Shown piece after piece: positions 39,401-52,157 of a DNA stretch of 64,000 nucleotides (the stretch's first letter is position 1; every line of letters begins with the position of its first letter). The position numbers were made by a program, and so were the translations under genes. The DNA comes from Anisakis pegreffii (lineage: Eukaryota; Nematoda; Chromadorea; Rhabditida; Anisakidae), in contig JAPYMA010001356.1 of NCBI GenBank assembly GCA_035041965.1, positions 62,001-126,000 of the forward strand. Direction: 5' to 3'. The notes below the pieces were generated by a model. That model was not told the DNA's origin. It saw nothing but the letters and a program-made list of their open reading frames with translations, and did not search any database.

Positions 39401-42400
39401 AACAGTTTGGTTCTTTTCTCAGAGACGAGTTGACCAGAAACATGAATTTGCTTCATTTAACGTTGATTTTGGTTCAGTCGAATTCAACATGTGTCTCAAT
39501 TTCTCCAGTGCTGGAGCAATCGTATATTTTGCTTCGTAAAAACTCATATCATTTCTCAGTGGAGTGGGATCGTTAAAGTAATGGTCAAGGATCTGCGAAC
39601 CGACTCTTCCACTTAATCACTTAAATTAAAATTGTTCTACGAATGTTCGATTATCAAGATAAAGAGTTGATGAAAGCACTTGTTTTCGACAGAAGAAGCC
39701 TTTCAATCAATGCCTTACTCGTGCGGATTACTTCACTTCTGAAACAAATGCCGAAGAAAGGTGCAAAAAGTTCACACAATTGCAGGGTCTAGCAAATACT
39801 TGACAAGAGCCGTTATAATAATATTCCTCATTTCCTTAATTTGCTTCCTTCAAGCAATAAGAAACTCCTTCCCAGTAGGTGTACAACTATCAACAGTAAA
39901 AATGTATACAAATCAAATTCAAGTTGCCTAATCATGAAACAGGAATTTGAAGATACTATCAGTGCTTAATAAGTTGGCACCTGAACGATCCATTCTTGCA
40001 TTGACCATCTTTATGGTTTCACAAAGCGTCTCTTTATTATTAGTTATGAAACATGTGTTAAAGTTCAAGTCGATCAATGATTTTCACATACAAAACTTTA
40101 TATCTATGAATCTCTTCACAGTTGCCATCACAAAGTTTCATTTTCTCTCGCAGTCTAATAAGATAGAGGGTGTTTTTAGAGCCGACAGTTTGGTATCAGT
40201 GTTTTGGCGTCAGACGTTTTAGTACATTAGGAACGCAGATACTACATTTTTAAGAAAGGAAAGCTGAAATGGCTCTATTGTGCAATGATTTATCCATTTA
40301 TTGTTACTGAAATAATCAGCAACAGGTAATGCTGAGTATGAATTAACTGGGAATGATCGATGTGCAATTCAGGATCAGTGTATTTAAAAAATTGCATGGA
40401 ATACTTTGTTCTTTAAAATATCAAAATCTCCGGATTTTCTAAAAAATAAACCCCCCAATCTGGGTCAAGATTCAAACGTAAGGATCTCATGCAAACACTA
40501 ATAAGGCCTAACCGTTTTTCGGTGTTTCAGGCCATCAGTATTCCTTTGTTTTCCTTAGCACATATTCACATCGAGTTCTCTCGATTCTTCCGTTAAGCAA
40601 AAGAAAAATATCGGGTCAACATAAAATCCAAAGAAATCATAAGATTTTTTCAAATCTATTGTTCCTTGCTGTCGACTCCAGTAAATTTAACAACCACATG
40701 AATTTGCGTTTCAATTTTTTTGGTAACTGTTGCCGTTTTGTTTGTTAAATTTTCTGAAACTAATAAATAAATGCACTTTTCTCAAAAGGAATGCAAGGTA
40801 CTCCAGTTTCTGCCGAAAGTATCTGAGTTATTTATGCACATACATATATTTACACAAAGTGAAAGAACGAAATTCTAATTGTAAGTTTTTGGAACCGGCA
40901 ATTTAAGTTTTCTTGACATAGATTCAAATTTTTGAAGCTAATTGTTGTAGTTTTTAATAACAAAATCTTTTGTTCCTAACAGCAGCTGAAGATGGGTACT
41001 ATGCCAAATCATAGAAAAGCTGTGAATGAATTCCTAGTATATGCGGATAATTTTGGTTCAACTAACTCCACTTATGATGGCTCTTTTGTTGCAATTCCAA
41101 CTCTTGTTCACCTTGCTTTTGTTATTCAAAATGACGTTCGATGTTGGCATTACTACTGTTCATAAGCATTGGTCGTTTCAGAAGCGTTCAGATGTTTGAT
41201 AAAGGATTAGAACGGTTCCAAAAACTGTATGTTTATTATTAATTGAATGGACTTTTGATAAGGTCAGTAATACTTTTGCAGAAAAACTGTCGCTTCTTGC
41301 TTCCAGGAAAAAACCCACAAAATTTGTTCTTTATTATTCGCAAAGAAATGCTCAATTCAAAGAATGGTGTATCAAACGACGTTTTTCTTTTGTGATCTGG
41401 ATAGAGTAGATTAATTAACTGGGCACAGCACAGATTTGTATCCAAATGAGAAATTCAAAAAAAGGTATAGTGTAGTACATTGACATCTTCAAGAAGTCAA
41501 CAGTTTCAAAGCATAAATACAATTCTGCGAAACTATCTCGCAATAAATATTCCTTGAACATGACTGATTTCAGTTACTGTCGTTTCATTCTGTCTTAGAC
41601 CCGTCCTGAGAAAATATTTTTGAGAAGCTAAGGGAAAAAATGAGGCATTCGAAAGGATGACAGTGGCATTCTTTGTTGTCTTTATAGCTGCTCTGTTAAT
41701 ACAGTAAACCACTGTCATTCACCGTTCCATTCTAAAGTAGTGATTCTTCGGTAGCTGCGGTCAACTGGAGAAGTAAGATTCAGACCAGTTTGATAACAAC
41801 TTACCATCGATTTTCTTTTAGCCGCTTCAGTGGAAAGCAGTCTTTCCTTGATCTTATTTCATTTTTGACCATAGTAGTGCAAAAATTTTAAAACCATTCT
41901 AATAAATAAAATACGAAAGAGCAGTCCTTCCAATGAATCGGTTATAATATTGATTTAAAAATTTTAAGGTTTATTTGGGCATGCTAATCCTCTCAAAAAA
42001 ATTCCTGTCCTCGAAGTGGTTTTTCGCTTCTGATATTGTCTTCCATTGTTCAATTCTAGTTTGACTCTTCTTGATATAATAAATCTTGATTTAGTGAATG
42101 AGTTCAGTAAGGTCAGCAACTTGAAAAACAATGGTAAATCTGGTACAGCACAAGCACATTGAACTTTCCGAAAGATGCTACACAGCGGAATGCACTGGCC
42201 TCATCTTGAAATTCTTGAAGTTTAGAACTATATTTTCTATTGAAAAATGAAATACATACACAGTTGAACCATCAAAAAAGTGGTACATTGTCACCACTGC
42301 ATAATATGTTTGTCTACAAACGGCATCGGACTTTTTTCGATAAAATGACTTTCAAATTGCATTGAGTGTGTGAATTTTTCGTAGTTCTGTGGAATCAACC

Positions 42401-42700
42401 GAGAAATTTATGTTCCAAGCTTGCGTTGATTGTTGAACTAGTAAGGGCGTATTCAGATGTAGAGATACGTTGATACTAATAGAAACATAAAAATAAAGGT
42501 TACATCGTTATAAAGAGGCATCGGTTCACGTATTCACTAAATTGCACACACTTGAGTTCATGCGAACGATTTCATAGGGAAATTGAAATGTCCGAAGAAG
42601 AGAAGAACAGAAAACGGAAACTGAAAATTGTAGAAATCAATGAATCAAATGCTTGTTTATTGAGAGTAAGGAAAAATGAAAAATGATACAAATAAATTTA
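36499..42700. other. Upstream of gex-2: no supported gene
   Basis: This stretch presumably includes the gex-2 promoter, though I see no recognisable promoter element. Several minus-strand frames of 30-65 codons with nearby AG/GT look exon-like, but their phases do not join (see rejected items). GC-rich segments at about 38958-39000 (GAGGATCCCGAC) and 40440-40495 (ending TGCAAACACTA) resemble ends of the hAT family seen at 13.8 kb. Confidence 0.4.
40440..40495. mobile_element. Right-end fragment of the 13.8 kb hAT family
   Basis: GGATCTCATGCAAACACTA reads like the terminal TGCAAAC(C/A)CTA plus the GGATC subterminal motif of that family. A possible left end lies near 38958, but the pairing is uncertain. 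Confidence 0.4.
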
Positions 42701-45356
42701 TCATCATTTGCAAAATTCACTTCACAGCTGTGGAATTTTGTAGTTGAAGTCTTGTTTGATGATTGTTGGAAATGGTTTTCCTTGCTTCTCCATCTGTAAT
42801 CAAATATATGTCATTTTTGAGAACAATTGAGTGAACAATCCTAATGAATAATAAATTATTAACAACTCATACTTATACCGTGTTTTCCTCATCTAAAATT
42901 CAGAGGAAGTCATTTTTCTATGTTCTCGAACCGGGGAATTATTCAAAGTAAGGAGTCTATTAGAAGGCGGTCATAGAGGTTCGAGAAAAAAAAACTCATG
43001 GCGGGAAAGAAATTACTGATTACTTAAAGAATGAGGTTGATGAATAATGGATTCACCATCTCCGTTCGTTTAAATCAATTTGTAAAGTCGCTTTAGGACG
43101 TGTCCCTCGTAAAATTTTATGGATTTATGCATGAATAAGGAACCGAAATTATTTTCTCGAGGAGGACTCTTTTCAATGGAGAGGAACCTTCCAAAGAAGA
43201 TGACCTAATGAGTGAGAGGATAAGTTTTTTTTTTTTTTTTGGGGGGGGGGGTAAGGAGATTTGTTGTAAGAGGAGAATTTATTAAAGATGTGAACAGTCA
43301 AAGGAAAGTGGTGCATACGTATAATTAACCGGTGGCGCAGCCGGGAAATCGAAGTGGACAGATGAAATCAAATGGGTGTTGTGATATTCGAAACCTCTTA
43401 GATCTCATTTTATGTCAAAATTTGACTTCAGAATACTCGGAAATGGTATCAACCTTCCCGCGTTTGCAGTCTGTCGAAAAAACACCCAATTATTTTTGTG
43501 CTGACCCTATGGAAACTTTGTCAACCACATTTCAATGGCTGCACCACCGTAAATAATAATCATAATGCAGTGAACGTACAATAGACAGAATGAACACAGT
43601 AACAAAGGTCTTCATGCAGAGAATGGATTCGATTTGCCTTGTTTCTCCATCTGCAATGAGCATCTTATTTGAAACAGCGTCATTCTCTTTCAACTTGGTA
43701 TTCATAAGTTTTCAAGTTTTAAGTTTAAATATATTACTTCTAAAACGATAACATCTTTGCTGGTAGCTGATCTCATTTTGGTGCACAAAAACCATACTTT
43801 CAGCCAGTTGATCACCGAATAAAATTCGGTTACCAAACTGATTGATTTCTTCATTAATTCACGAAATCCGGATTATAGATTGACTGGAGTTTGTTGTGGC
43901 AATATCATAAGAATATGAAAAAATGCCTTGCATTTACTCACAAGACATCAATAACTACATCCTCTTCTCAATGAAACAACATTAAATCACTAAGAAAATG
44001 CAACTCTCAGTTAGCGACTGCTGGAAAAAACTCAGATAGTTTTTGAGGCATAATTATTGGACAGTTTGGAGCGCAGTTTCAAAACAAGAGTGATTGATTG
44101 ATGGGCCCAAATAAAATATGCTTCCGAATACATGTGAATAAATCATCAACGTTTATGTGCAGTGATCGCAAAAATTTTTTCAGCGAAGTTAAGTATAATT
44201 TAATGAAGAATCTTTCCGCTGTCAGTGAAACAGCTGAATATTTACCACCCAAAGCAGTTTGCGCGCTATTTACTGCCCCTCCCCACCATGCCATTAATAG
44301 GATGTCAATTTTGCTATCCTTCAAAGAGCACCATCCAGGCCACCTATCTCTTCTTCGCTCCTCCCCCCCTCCACCTCATTTCTCCACCACTGTTCACACA
44401 TAAAGGCCATTCAGTCCACAAATTTTGTGCTATTTTAGGATTCATGCATCAATCTTCAAATGATTTTTGAAAATCACATTTTAAATGTTTCAGAATGCAA
44501 CAGCAAGATACCAAAGGATTTGAAGGGTCAAAAGTTAACGCTAAAAGTCTGAATCCGCTTGATATGTGACACTGTATCTACCCCTCACATCATCCGTTAT
44601 GTATGGATGTTTTTTGAACATTTGATACCATTTTCGAAGAGACGCAATTATTCTAAAAAGTTGGGATGTTTCATTCGTAAAAAAAGTGGACGATTTCGTT
44701 TCGTCGATATCCACATCGGGAATTGATCAACGAGCCGACCAATTAAGTATCGCTTCTTAAAAGCGCGACATTTGCAATGGGCACAAGCGATATTTTTAAA
44801 ATAAAAGTATTTTTTCTCATTATTGTTTCATCTCACCGTTATATAGTCATATGATCTGATCGATTAGAATTAATGTCTGTTTTGATACTGAAAATTCGGA
44901 TGACGAATTGGTCCTGCGCTCACATTAATCTCCAGTTTTTGCATACCAGTATATGCTTCATCGGGATTCAATACAAAATGCAAGCTAACACTACTATTGC
45001 ACAGCATAAGGTAATGCTAGTCAACCGGATTTGTGACATGCAATAGGGTGATTCCGATAAGTTTCATTGCTCGGACTCAGAAACAACAGATATCGTCCCC
45101 ACTTTAAAAGAACACAAAAAACAACGGAACACAGAAGAATGTTGCACGAGTCTAAAGAAAAAAAAACGTATAAAGCATGCCTGCTAACGAAATGAAACGA
45201 GATTTGATTGTGCATGAAGTGTGCTCTCCAAAAACGTCTTTTGAATCTCTAATTTAAAATGATTGATTGAAAAACGCACAAATAAGCATGCGAAGTGGGA
45301 TGTTCCAGCAATGGGTCAGAGAAATAAAACCTGTAAATTTAAGAAAAACATACTAC
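42700..45356. other. Probable 3' intronic region of the calponin-like gene, with two candidate terminal exons
   Basis: On the minus strand, TGCAG and TACAG acceptors at 43651 and 42794 are each followed by ATGGAGAARCAAGGMAAA, a duplicated segment. Read in the second frame they give NGETRQ and NGEARKT, similar to the end of a calponin repeat. An exon-like segment near 43812-43860 reads INQFGNRILFGDQLAE. A T14-G11 tract lies at about 43219-43250. None of these is proven to belong to the gene. Confidence 0.3.
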
Positions 45357-46753
45357 ACGTCCAAGCGAGAGTAGTGTGACGCATACGGAGAAAAGATCTC
45401 GGCCCTCAAAAAGATCCACAGATTGGAACGTTTCTTCTGTAGGTACGCCAAATTTCTTGGCTGCATTCACAAACGAGTTGATATTCTCCATACAAGCAAA
45501 ATTTGAGATTGGTTTTTGGATCTTCTTTACACTTCCGGCTTCAATTCCATTTGCCATTCTACAATTGAACCCTTATAATGATATCTATTTAACCAAGATC
45601 ACATCAAAATATCATCTTAAAAATTATTCAGCTATGATCAATTGTCCAATTTTTCAGACAAAATTATATCAATGTGTATCGTACAATGAAATCTTGAAAC
45701 TTCGAGAGTGCTGGATAAACATTCGTCATGCGGTGTAATGCCTTGTTTCAGCGACTCTTAAGTACAGTAACACTTTGCATGAGACACTTGAAGTAAAGTT
45801 AAAAACGCTCAAATTCATTGTTAAGATTTGGATTTTACAGTTGAAATGAGATGTTCATTTGTGACTTTTTTTGAGACGAAACGCCCTTCTTAGTGGTTTG
45901 AATGCACTGTATATAAATATTGATCCAGGAAAAAAATGGATTTTCCAATCAGGAACATCCATCCAGCAGTAGTGGTTCATAAGGCTGAAACATTGCACGA
46001 ATCGCGATCTGGAGTTAAGCCCTATTATTATATCTCCGGCTTGTTTATGACAATGAAGCTTTCTCTATCTCGATAATGAACGATCACAATATGAGCCCAT
46101 CAATCAGTTAACAAATGCGCATTCAACTTGGTATCGCAACTTCATCTATCGAATGTTCTCTCTCTATTCTTTTCATCATCTTCTCAACTTACAGTCCAGT
46201 TATTACAACATCTGTGCCAATAATTCGCGTATAAATACTCTCACTAAAGTATAGAATAAGTTTAAACAACAGATTTGACGTTCACTACTTTTGATAAACA
46301 AGCATCGACTCCGGTCATATCTTACATCTTTCCCTACAAATTCTAAATACGCAACCAACAAAAGTTCACTGACATTACGAAAAAATATTGAAAACAACTC
46401 TCAAAACAGCTGTCTTGCTGTAACCGAAGTTATTTAAAGATTTAGTATGACGATTCTCTTTTGGAATGATGCAGTAGTAAGTCGGAAGTCAGAATTAAAT
46501 GGATTTGCAAGTTGAATCAAATATGAAGCATATAGGTAAATGAAACCTACTTGCACAGCAAAGTACCATCTTTCAGCAATTTGAGAAAGTTTTCTCGGTC
46601 TCCATTCGTTGAAATGTTTTCACCGCTCAACTTTTTGATCCACTCCAATAAAGCATGTCCCTCATCTTCATTGTACTTTGATGCTTGCTGCAATTGATTC
46701 CAGAAACAATACACTTTATCGTTTTCAGTATCAATATCTTTTTGAACTGTCAT
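45357..46753 (-). CDS. Calponin/transgelin-like gene, exons covering the CH domain
   Basis: Actin-binding calponin-homology domain protein. Two minus-strand exons join in frame: 46551-46753 (phase 2 end) and 45357-45558. They read [20 protein letters not shown], then [14 protein letters not shown], then [18 protein letters not shown] and [19 protein letters not shown], ending LLSLGR. This covers a type-3 CH domain, about 134 codons. An ATG at 46753 opens the first exon, but TTGCAG just before 46687 could be a splice acceptor, in which case the true N-terminus is in an exon further right. The exon with the calponin repeat (a GLQxGxN block) was not found. Possible terminal exons lie at about 43650 and 42793. 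The gene is on the same strand as gex-2, 9 kb upstream of it. Confidence 0.82.
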
Positions 46754-49700
46754 TTAAGACGAGCACCTTTAATTGACAGGACAGAAATTTTTGAAATGGT
46801 ATCTTGATTATGAATTTATGCATTCATATTTAAAGCTCATTATAAGTCGGTTGTTGGTACATTTAACACAGGAAACATCATAAGTTAGTCTTCAACTTGC
46901 AGTTTTTCTATTGTGGCTGACTACCATTACATTATCAAGTGAAAGCACGTGTGGTGAAAGTACTGATGATAAGTACACTTGCATTCGACAAAGCAACACG
47001 ACTTTTTGAAATTCAAAAACTGGAACATTACTGAATTTCATTTCTGATCATTAGACTCCAATGATTGGAGGACGTCACCATCTCAAAATCTGCTAATGCT
47101 AAAAAAAAACCGTCAAAGAAAAAGGCGAAAACTGAAGCTGATAGCATACAAATCGCTTTTGCGATTTAATAATCATCAATTATAATTTAGTAACCAACAG
47201 AACACCGAGTCTCCAAAGTACTCGCGGAGTAGATTAGCGAAGCAATGATAAACTCAGGATAAAACCTTTTGCATGACTGCGAAGCCAATACCACCTGCAG
47301 TTGTTCGAGAGGCCATCACGGATTAACTTCTACTGCTGAATGCTGAACTGAATGGCTTCCAAGTGACTCAGTCTTTAAACAGTTTCAGTTCCTGTGGGGG
47401 TGGATGCGGCTCACTCACTGCTTGCTTGCCAAACAATCTCTCCAATTGTTATTCTATTTTGTGCGACTAACACAAATCCCCCCTTAGCCTAAGGTTATTT
47501 CAGATTGAGTCTTTTCGCGACTAACAACAACTCATAAACTACAAGCTAATCTCTATTTCCATTGCTATGTGGTCCATCTTCTTCATCACAACTTGCTTCC
47601 ACAATCTTCGCTCTTGTTTTCCTCATATTCTGTCGCTCAAAATAACATTTGATAGGACTATCATTTGTTATTGCTAGGCACACCAGCTGAAAATGTAGTG
47701 TATTGGGTTTTTTTTGTGAAAACAATATTGAGCGCTCAGAAAGTGAATCATATTGAGTATAATCAAATAACAAAGACAATGAACACATTCACTTTAGAAA
47801 GTGGTCATTACTTTCGAAGCTTGAATCTTGCTGTGGTAATGAAAGGAATGCATTTGACAACCTACATCATAATCGTAATTCGCAGAAGTGGACGCCGCTA
47901 GCCAGAATATCAACGGCAATACTCGATAAGTCTTTAACGAAAAAGCTAGTGTTCAATTGTTAAACCAGAGGGAGAAGTATCGGTGATAATCGCAAACGAT
48001 ATTTATTACTTTCGGACTTACACACGCGGAATTTTTCATGATGAATTGAAGTTATTGCAGCTGGTTCCCTTACAATAATGTTTTTTCTTAATCTATAAGA
48101 ATATTTGTATATACGTTACCCGATGTTTTTCCAGTGGTACGCAACTTAGTTTGCTCTATACATAATCCCTTTAATTTGTTTCGAACATTTTTAACAGATT
48201 AACGAGTCCAGAGAATGACTGTCGCCAATACTAATTCTATAAACTTTTTCAAATCTAACGCAACTGTGAATCCGTCAGGTGTGTAGTTAACGACGATAAT
48301 TAACGACTAATGAGATACTAAACTGCATCCATTCTGTTAGTTTGATACTGTTTCCATACGTTGATAACTTCATCACCCTGTCATTTCTGCAACGCTCTAA
48401 CTTTTATGAACATTTCAAGGTTTTTGCAAAACCACTTCAACATCAAAATTTCGTAATTTTTGAATCACTTCATTGCTCTAACCATATTAATTGCTTTGAT
48501 TTCTTTCAAATGTGGGCATAAAAAGCATTGGTGTTTCTGTTGAACGGAATGTGTGAAAATGTTATAAAGCATCCAGAAAGAACATAACGAACAAATGTAT
48601 TATGAAGGACAACGCAGTAGGTGAATATGTAATTGTGAAATGAGTCAGAGTTGTTTAGTTCATTCCAATGATACCGTGCATCATCTCAATATTACACCTC
48701 TACAAATGCACAGTTGCTTGGACAAAACATGTGGGCGATATGAACGTCATTCAGTTGTTGATGTTCAGTTGGTTGAATTTCAATCTGTTGAAGATGGCAA
48801 GGAGTAAGCAAAGGCGGAACAAGGTGTTGATGACGAATTAGTAAAACTGTAGAGATCACTGTAATCGTTCAATTTCCTTTTCTTATTTTCGAATAGTGAT
48901 TGACTTCAGGTACTTCATATAGTTTTCAATCGGTGGTTTGCTTTCATTAATTCATTAGTATAGTTAGGTGACATTGGGGGATCCATAGATTATCGTCCTG
49001 TCTTCAACGTACTAGTGAAGTTTCTATTCCAATCAAACTGTTTCATTTCTGTTCTATTCTAATAAATGAAACAGAACAATTCCAGCGAAAAGGTCGCGAA
49101 TAATGGAACGAAACAGAACAAAGGGTGGAATAAACAGAATAGAACAGTTTGCCAAAACTGTGGAACAGAAATATCACAAGTCACAATTTCCATTGTAGTG
49201 TTTCACATTTGGACTACTCATTCCCGTGGGTACAACCGCGGAAGCCTCGGCGGTAAGATTTCTCGCGAGGGCATGAATCATCACCATAAATCATGGGGAA
49301 CCCATTGCGGATTCTTGTCAAACGCATTTATATGGAAAATAACAGTAATTCATCATGAAAAAAACTTAAGGTTGATTTATTGATCATGATAAATGTTGCA
49401 TGTAAGTGTTATACGCAGTAATGTCCAAGCTCCAGGGCCAAAAAATATCGCAGCAACATTCAGTAGCCGAAACTAAAACCTGCATGATAATTTCTTTGTG
49501 GAGTCGATCCTAAACAAATTTCGGAATGGAAGGTATAGTCGGAAGTTTGGAGGGTATGGGACCGAAGCTGAGTCAATTTTATCGAATTTGGGCATCACTG
49601 ATCATAATCACTGGTCTTCATTGAAACTATAACAGAAATGATGACGAAAGGACAGGGCAAATGTTATACTGAGTAATGTCAATATGAAGTCAATTCTGAT

Positions 49701-50073
49701 TTTGCAAACCACACATTAAGCTCAGGTCTGTCTTTCTAATTCCCATTCTACCGTACATCGATTCATTCAGTTGCACTGACTATTCCAAGCCGTAGATAGG
49801 AATGATACAATAATCAGACTCTTTTGTCCTATTATGATGACTTATCGTCTTCCTCCAACCAAAAATATGAACGCTCAATCGCCGTAAACCGCGACTTAAA
49901 GCAGTCTGCGTTGCACCACGGGGACTGAAAATTCCCTCGCACTTGCGAGGAGGATGATTTATCGGGGGAGGGGGAGGGGGCAGGGCTTCCTTTCCGAACA
50001 TCACTCCATTGCTAACTGGTTTGTCAAGAAAAAAGAAGGTATAAATTTAGCGTAAGAGAAGTAAAATCACAAT
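46754..50073. other. No supported gene
   Basis: The longest frame is 49066-49383 (+, 105 codons). It begins in a purine-rich repeat of ACAGAACAA-type units and has one CQNCG pair, with no recognised family. A frame at 49780-50004 (-) is Pro-rich because of a G-run. An upstream exon of the calponin-like gene could lie here. Confidence 0.4.
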
Positions 50074-50148
50074 TACCTGGATTACCTGGATTGGCCAGGC
50101 TATCAAACGTTTATAACGTTGCTGGCCACAATGCTCGTTTCCGTTCGC
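50074..50148 (-). mobile_element. Short 3'-end fragment of the RTE-type LINE
   Basis: About 75 bp match the 3' end of the LINE at 56366: the doubled TACCTGGAT tail (on the plus strand), then TTGGCCAGGCTATCAAACG and TTGCTGGCCACAATGC. It is a severely 5'-truncated copy. Confidence 0.8.
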
Positions 50149-50823
50149 ACTGTTTTAGCCTTGATTGTAGCCACCCCGCTGGCTAGGCGAGCAGGCCAAG
50201 TGAGTACAACCGAGTATTTAATTTGTTGCCGTGAATACTTTGCACAATTAAACGTAGCCAAATATCAATCCAATAAATATTAAGTCTACAAAATAAGCAT
50301 TCCGCCGATCGCTAACCGCGATCAACAAAACAACCGCTCGATGATGATAGAAACGCGGTCTGTGCTGACTGAAGCAATGATCGAAGCAAAATCACAATAA
50401 CGTTATAAAATCATGAAGGTTATCTCGCATTTGGCACTACCCAATGAATGATCTGTCATGCAACTTTGAAACTTTAAACAGTATTCAGCAATCACGAACA
50501 CTAATATCGCAATGCGAGATAGTTTTCATGCGTACCATTGAAAAACAGTGTGAGCAATTGAACGCAATGAAATGTTGAAATCAAAATATAGCTGGAACAT
50601 AGGCGAAAAGTGACAAGTGTGACGTATAAAAAACGAGCAATGCAGCAACAAAGCCCAATAACTCAATGAAGACCATCTCAAAGTCTGAAAAATTCAATTT
50701 TCATGAAACTGGAATCGCAATGTCAACGAACTGGCAACTTCTATTCAGTTTCCTTAAAACAACCGATTCGTCGTATTCAGTCATTTGTTTGAAAAAACTC
50801 TCAGCTCGATGATTGGATTTAGC

Positions 50824-52157
50824 AGCGATGGGCACGCTGTTGAAAAACGATAATGCAGCTATCGCTGATCCGCTAAACTAAAAAATGTTTGGTCCACTAA
50901 AAATTGCGCTATCGCTATTATCGCCAAAAAACTAGCGAAACGCTATCGTCGAACCGCTAATTATGCAAAATTAGTCCGCTGTCCGCTACCGCCTTCGCCA
51001 TTGCTACTTTGGAATTTTCTCTCAAAATCTGCGACTGCACCGCTTATTTGTATGGGAAAAACCTCATTACGATATTAAACAACTGGAAATTTTTATTTAA
51101 TCATTCAACAGCTGACAATCATTCCAATAATAAAAGCCGTTCAATAATAAAACAATTTTCGACAATGAGAAAATAACCAAATGATGACTACAAAATCCAA
51201 GGATGAAAAGCAGTCTATTGGCATCAGTTCACATAACACTTTCTCATTCCCTTTTAAGAACATCAACACGTTGAGCATTTCGTCTAAAATTCTGGGTCAT
51301 CTGGATCTTGGAGATAGGAGATCAATCACTGCGGTTCCATTTTCATCCTAGACTAATTGGTTATTTCCTTTAAACTACAGAAGCTAGATCGACACTACAT
51401 ATTTCAATTCAAAAAAGCGTTTGATACCGTTTACAATCAGTCCAAATTACTGATTCATCCAATTTGTCAGAATACATCAGCAGTCGTGCTCGTCAAAGTT
51501 CTCTTCACTTTCTTATTCTTACTAAAGAGTGCCTTTTTGCAAATTCAATCAGCTTCATTTTCACAGATGATGTTAAGGTCTTCACCTTCTCCAAACTATA
51601 GTTAATTTCATAAAGCAATTGCCATCAAATCGGTATTTACTGCTGACTCCAGAACAAACGAAATTGTATAGAATTGATAAGACTAATCCTAATAACCCCT
51701 TCAACATACTGATCTCTGAACAGAACACAACATCACTCAACATCACGTTGATCTTCCAAAGGAAGAATTTTTCAAAGTTCCTTAAGTAATGAACGAATCC
51801 GCCAAAATAATTCCCTTAAATTCGCTGTCATCCAAACGATTCCACCATATGAACTCGACTTCTTATCCCTACTAAAAAATTTCGTTAATTGTCTGTTTGT
51901 GGAGGGAGAGAAATTCGAAGAAGAAGCTACTTCATCTACCTAGTTTCATTCATTTTTACTTTAGTGGTTCCGGTATCATACATTTTGCAGACAAACAAAT
52001 ATCGGAAGTGGTATCGTATCGTTCGCGAAGAAACACCTTGCTGAAGCGCTATCAATCGAAGCTATCGCTATAAAATGTCGGTACTTGAACGCAGCAACAC
52101 GCTATCTGCTACCGCTATTCCGCTAGTGGCGGGATAGCGCGCTATTGCCCATCTCTA
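50824..52157. mobile_element. hAT-like element with CGCTATCG-rich ends
   Basis: The left end reads CAGCGATGGGCA and the complement of the right end reads TAGAGATGGGCAATAGC, a common type of hAT terminus. About 180 bp inside each end is packed with GCTATCGCTA/ACCGCTA-type motifs. No target duplication could be identified. The interior has only an 82-codon frame of unknown nature (51357-51605), so the element is non-autonomous. A short relative is at about 10880-10990. Confidence 0.62.

Noticed and set aside
39947..40222. 91-codon plus-strand hydrophobic frame
   Set aside because: It lies in repeat-flanked AT-rich DNA, and its composition is what A/T-rich chance frames give. No signal or family motif is convincing.
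37640..41200. Chain of minus-strand exon-like frames (for example near 38440-38555, 39430-39620 and 40000-40110) with plausible AG and GT borders
   Set aside because: When the frames are joined, the intron phases disagree and stops appear, one implied intron would be only about 25 nt, and no protein family is recognisable. Comparable frames exist on the opposite strand (for example 40990-41165), so chance explains them.
45376..45738. 120-codon plus-strand frame
   Set aside because: It lies antisense over the second CH-domain exon of the calponin-like gene and is explained as its shadow.
49066..49383. 105-codon plus-strand frame with a CQNCG pair
   Set aside because: The N-terminal part is a purine-rich repeat and only one Cys pair is present. 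There is no matching splice context or homologous motif.
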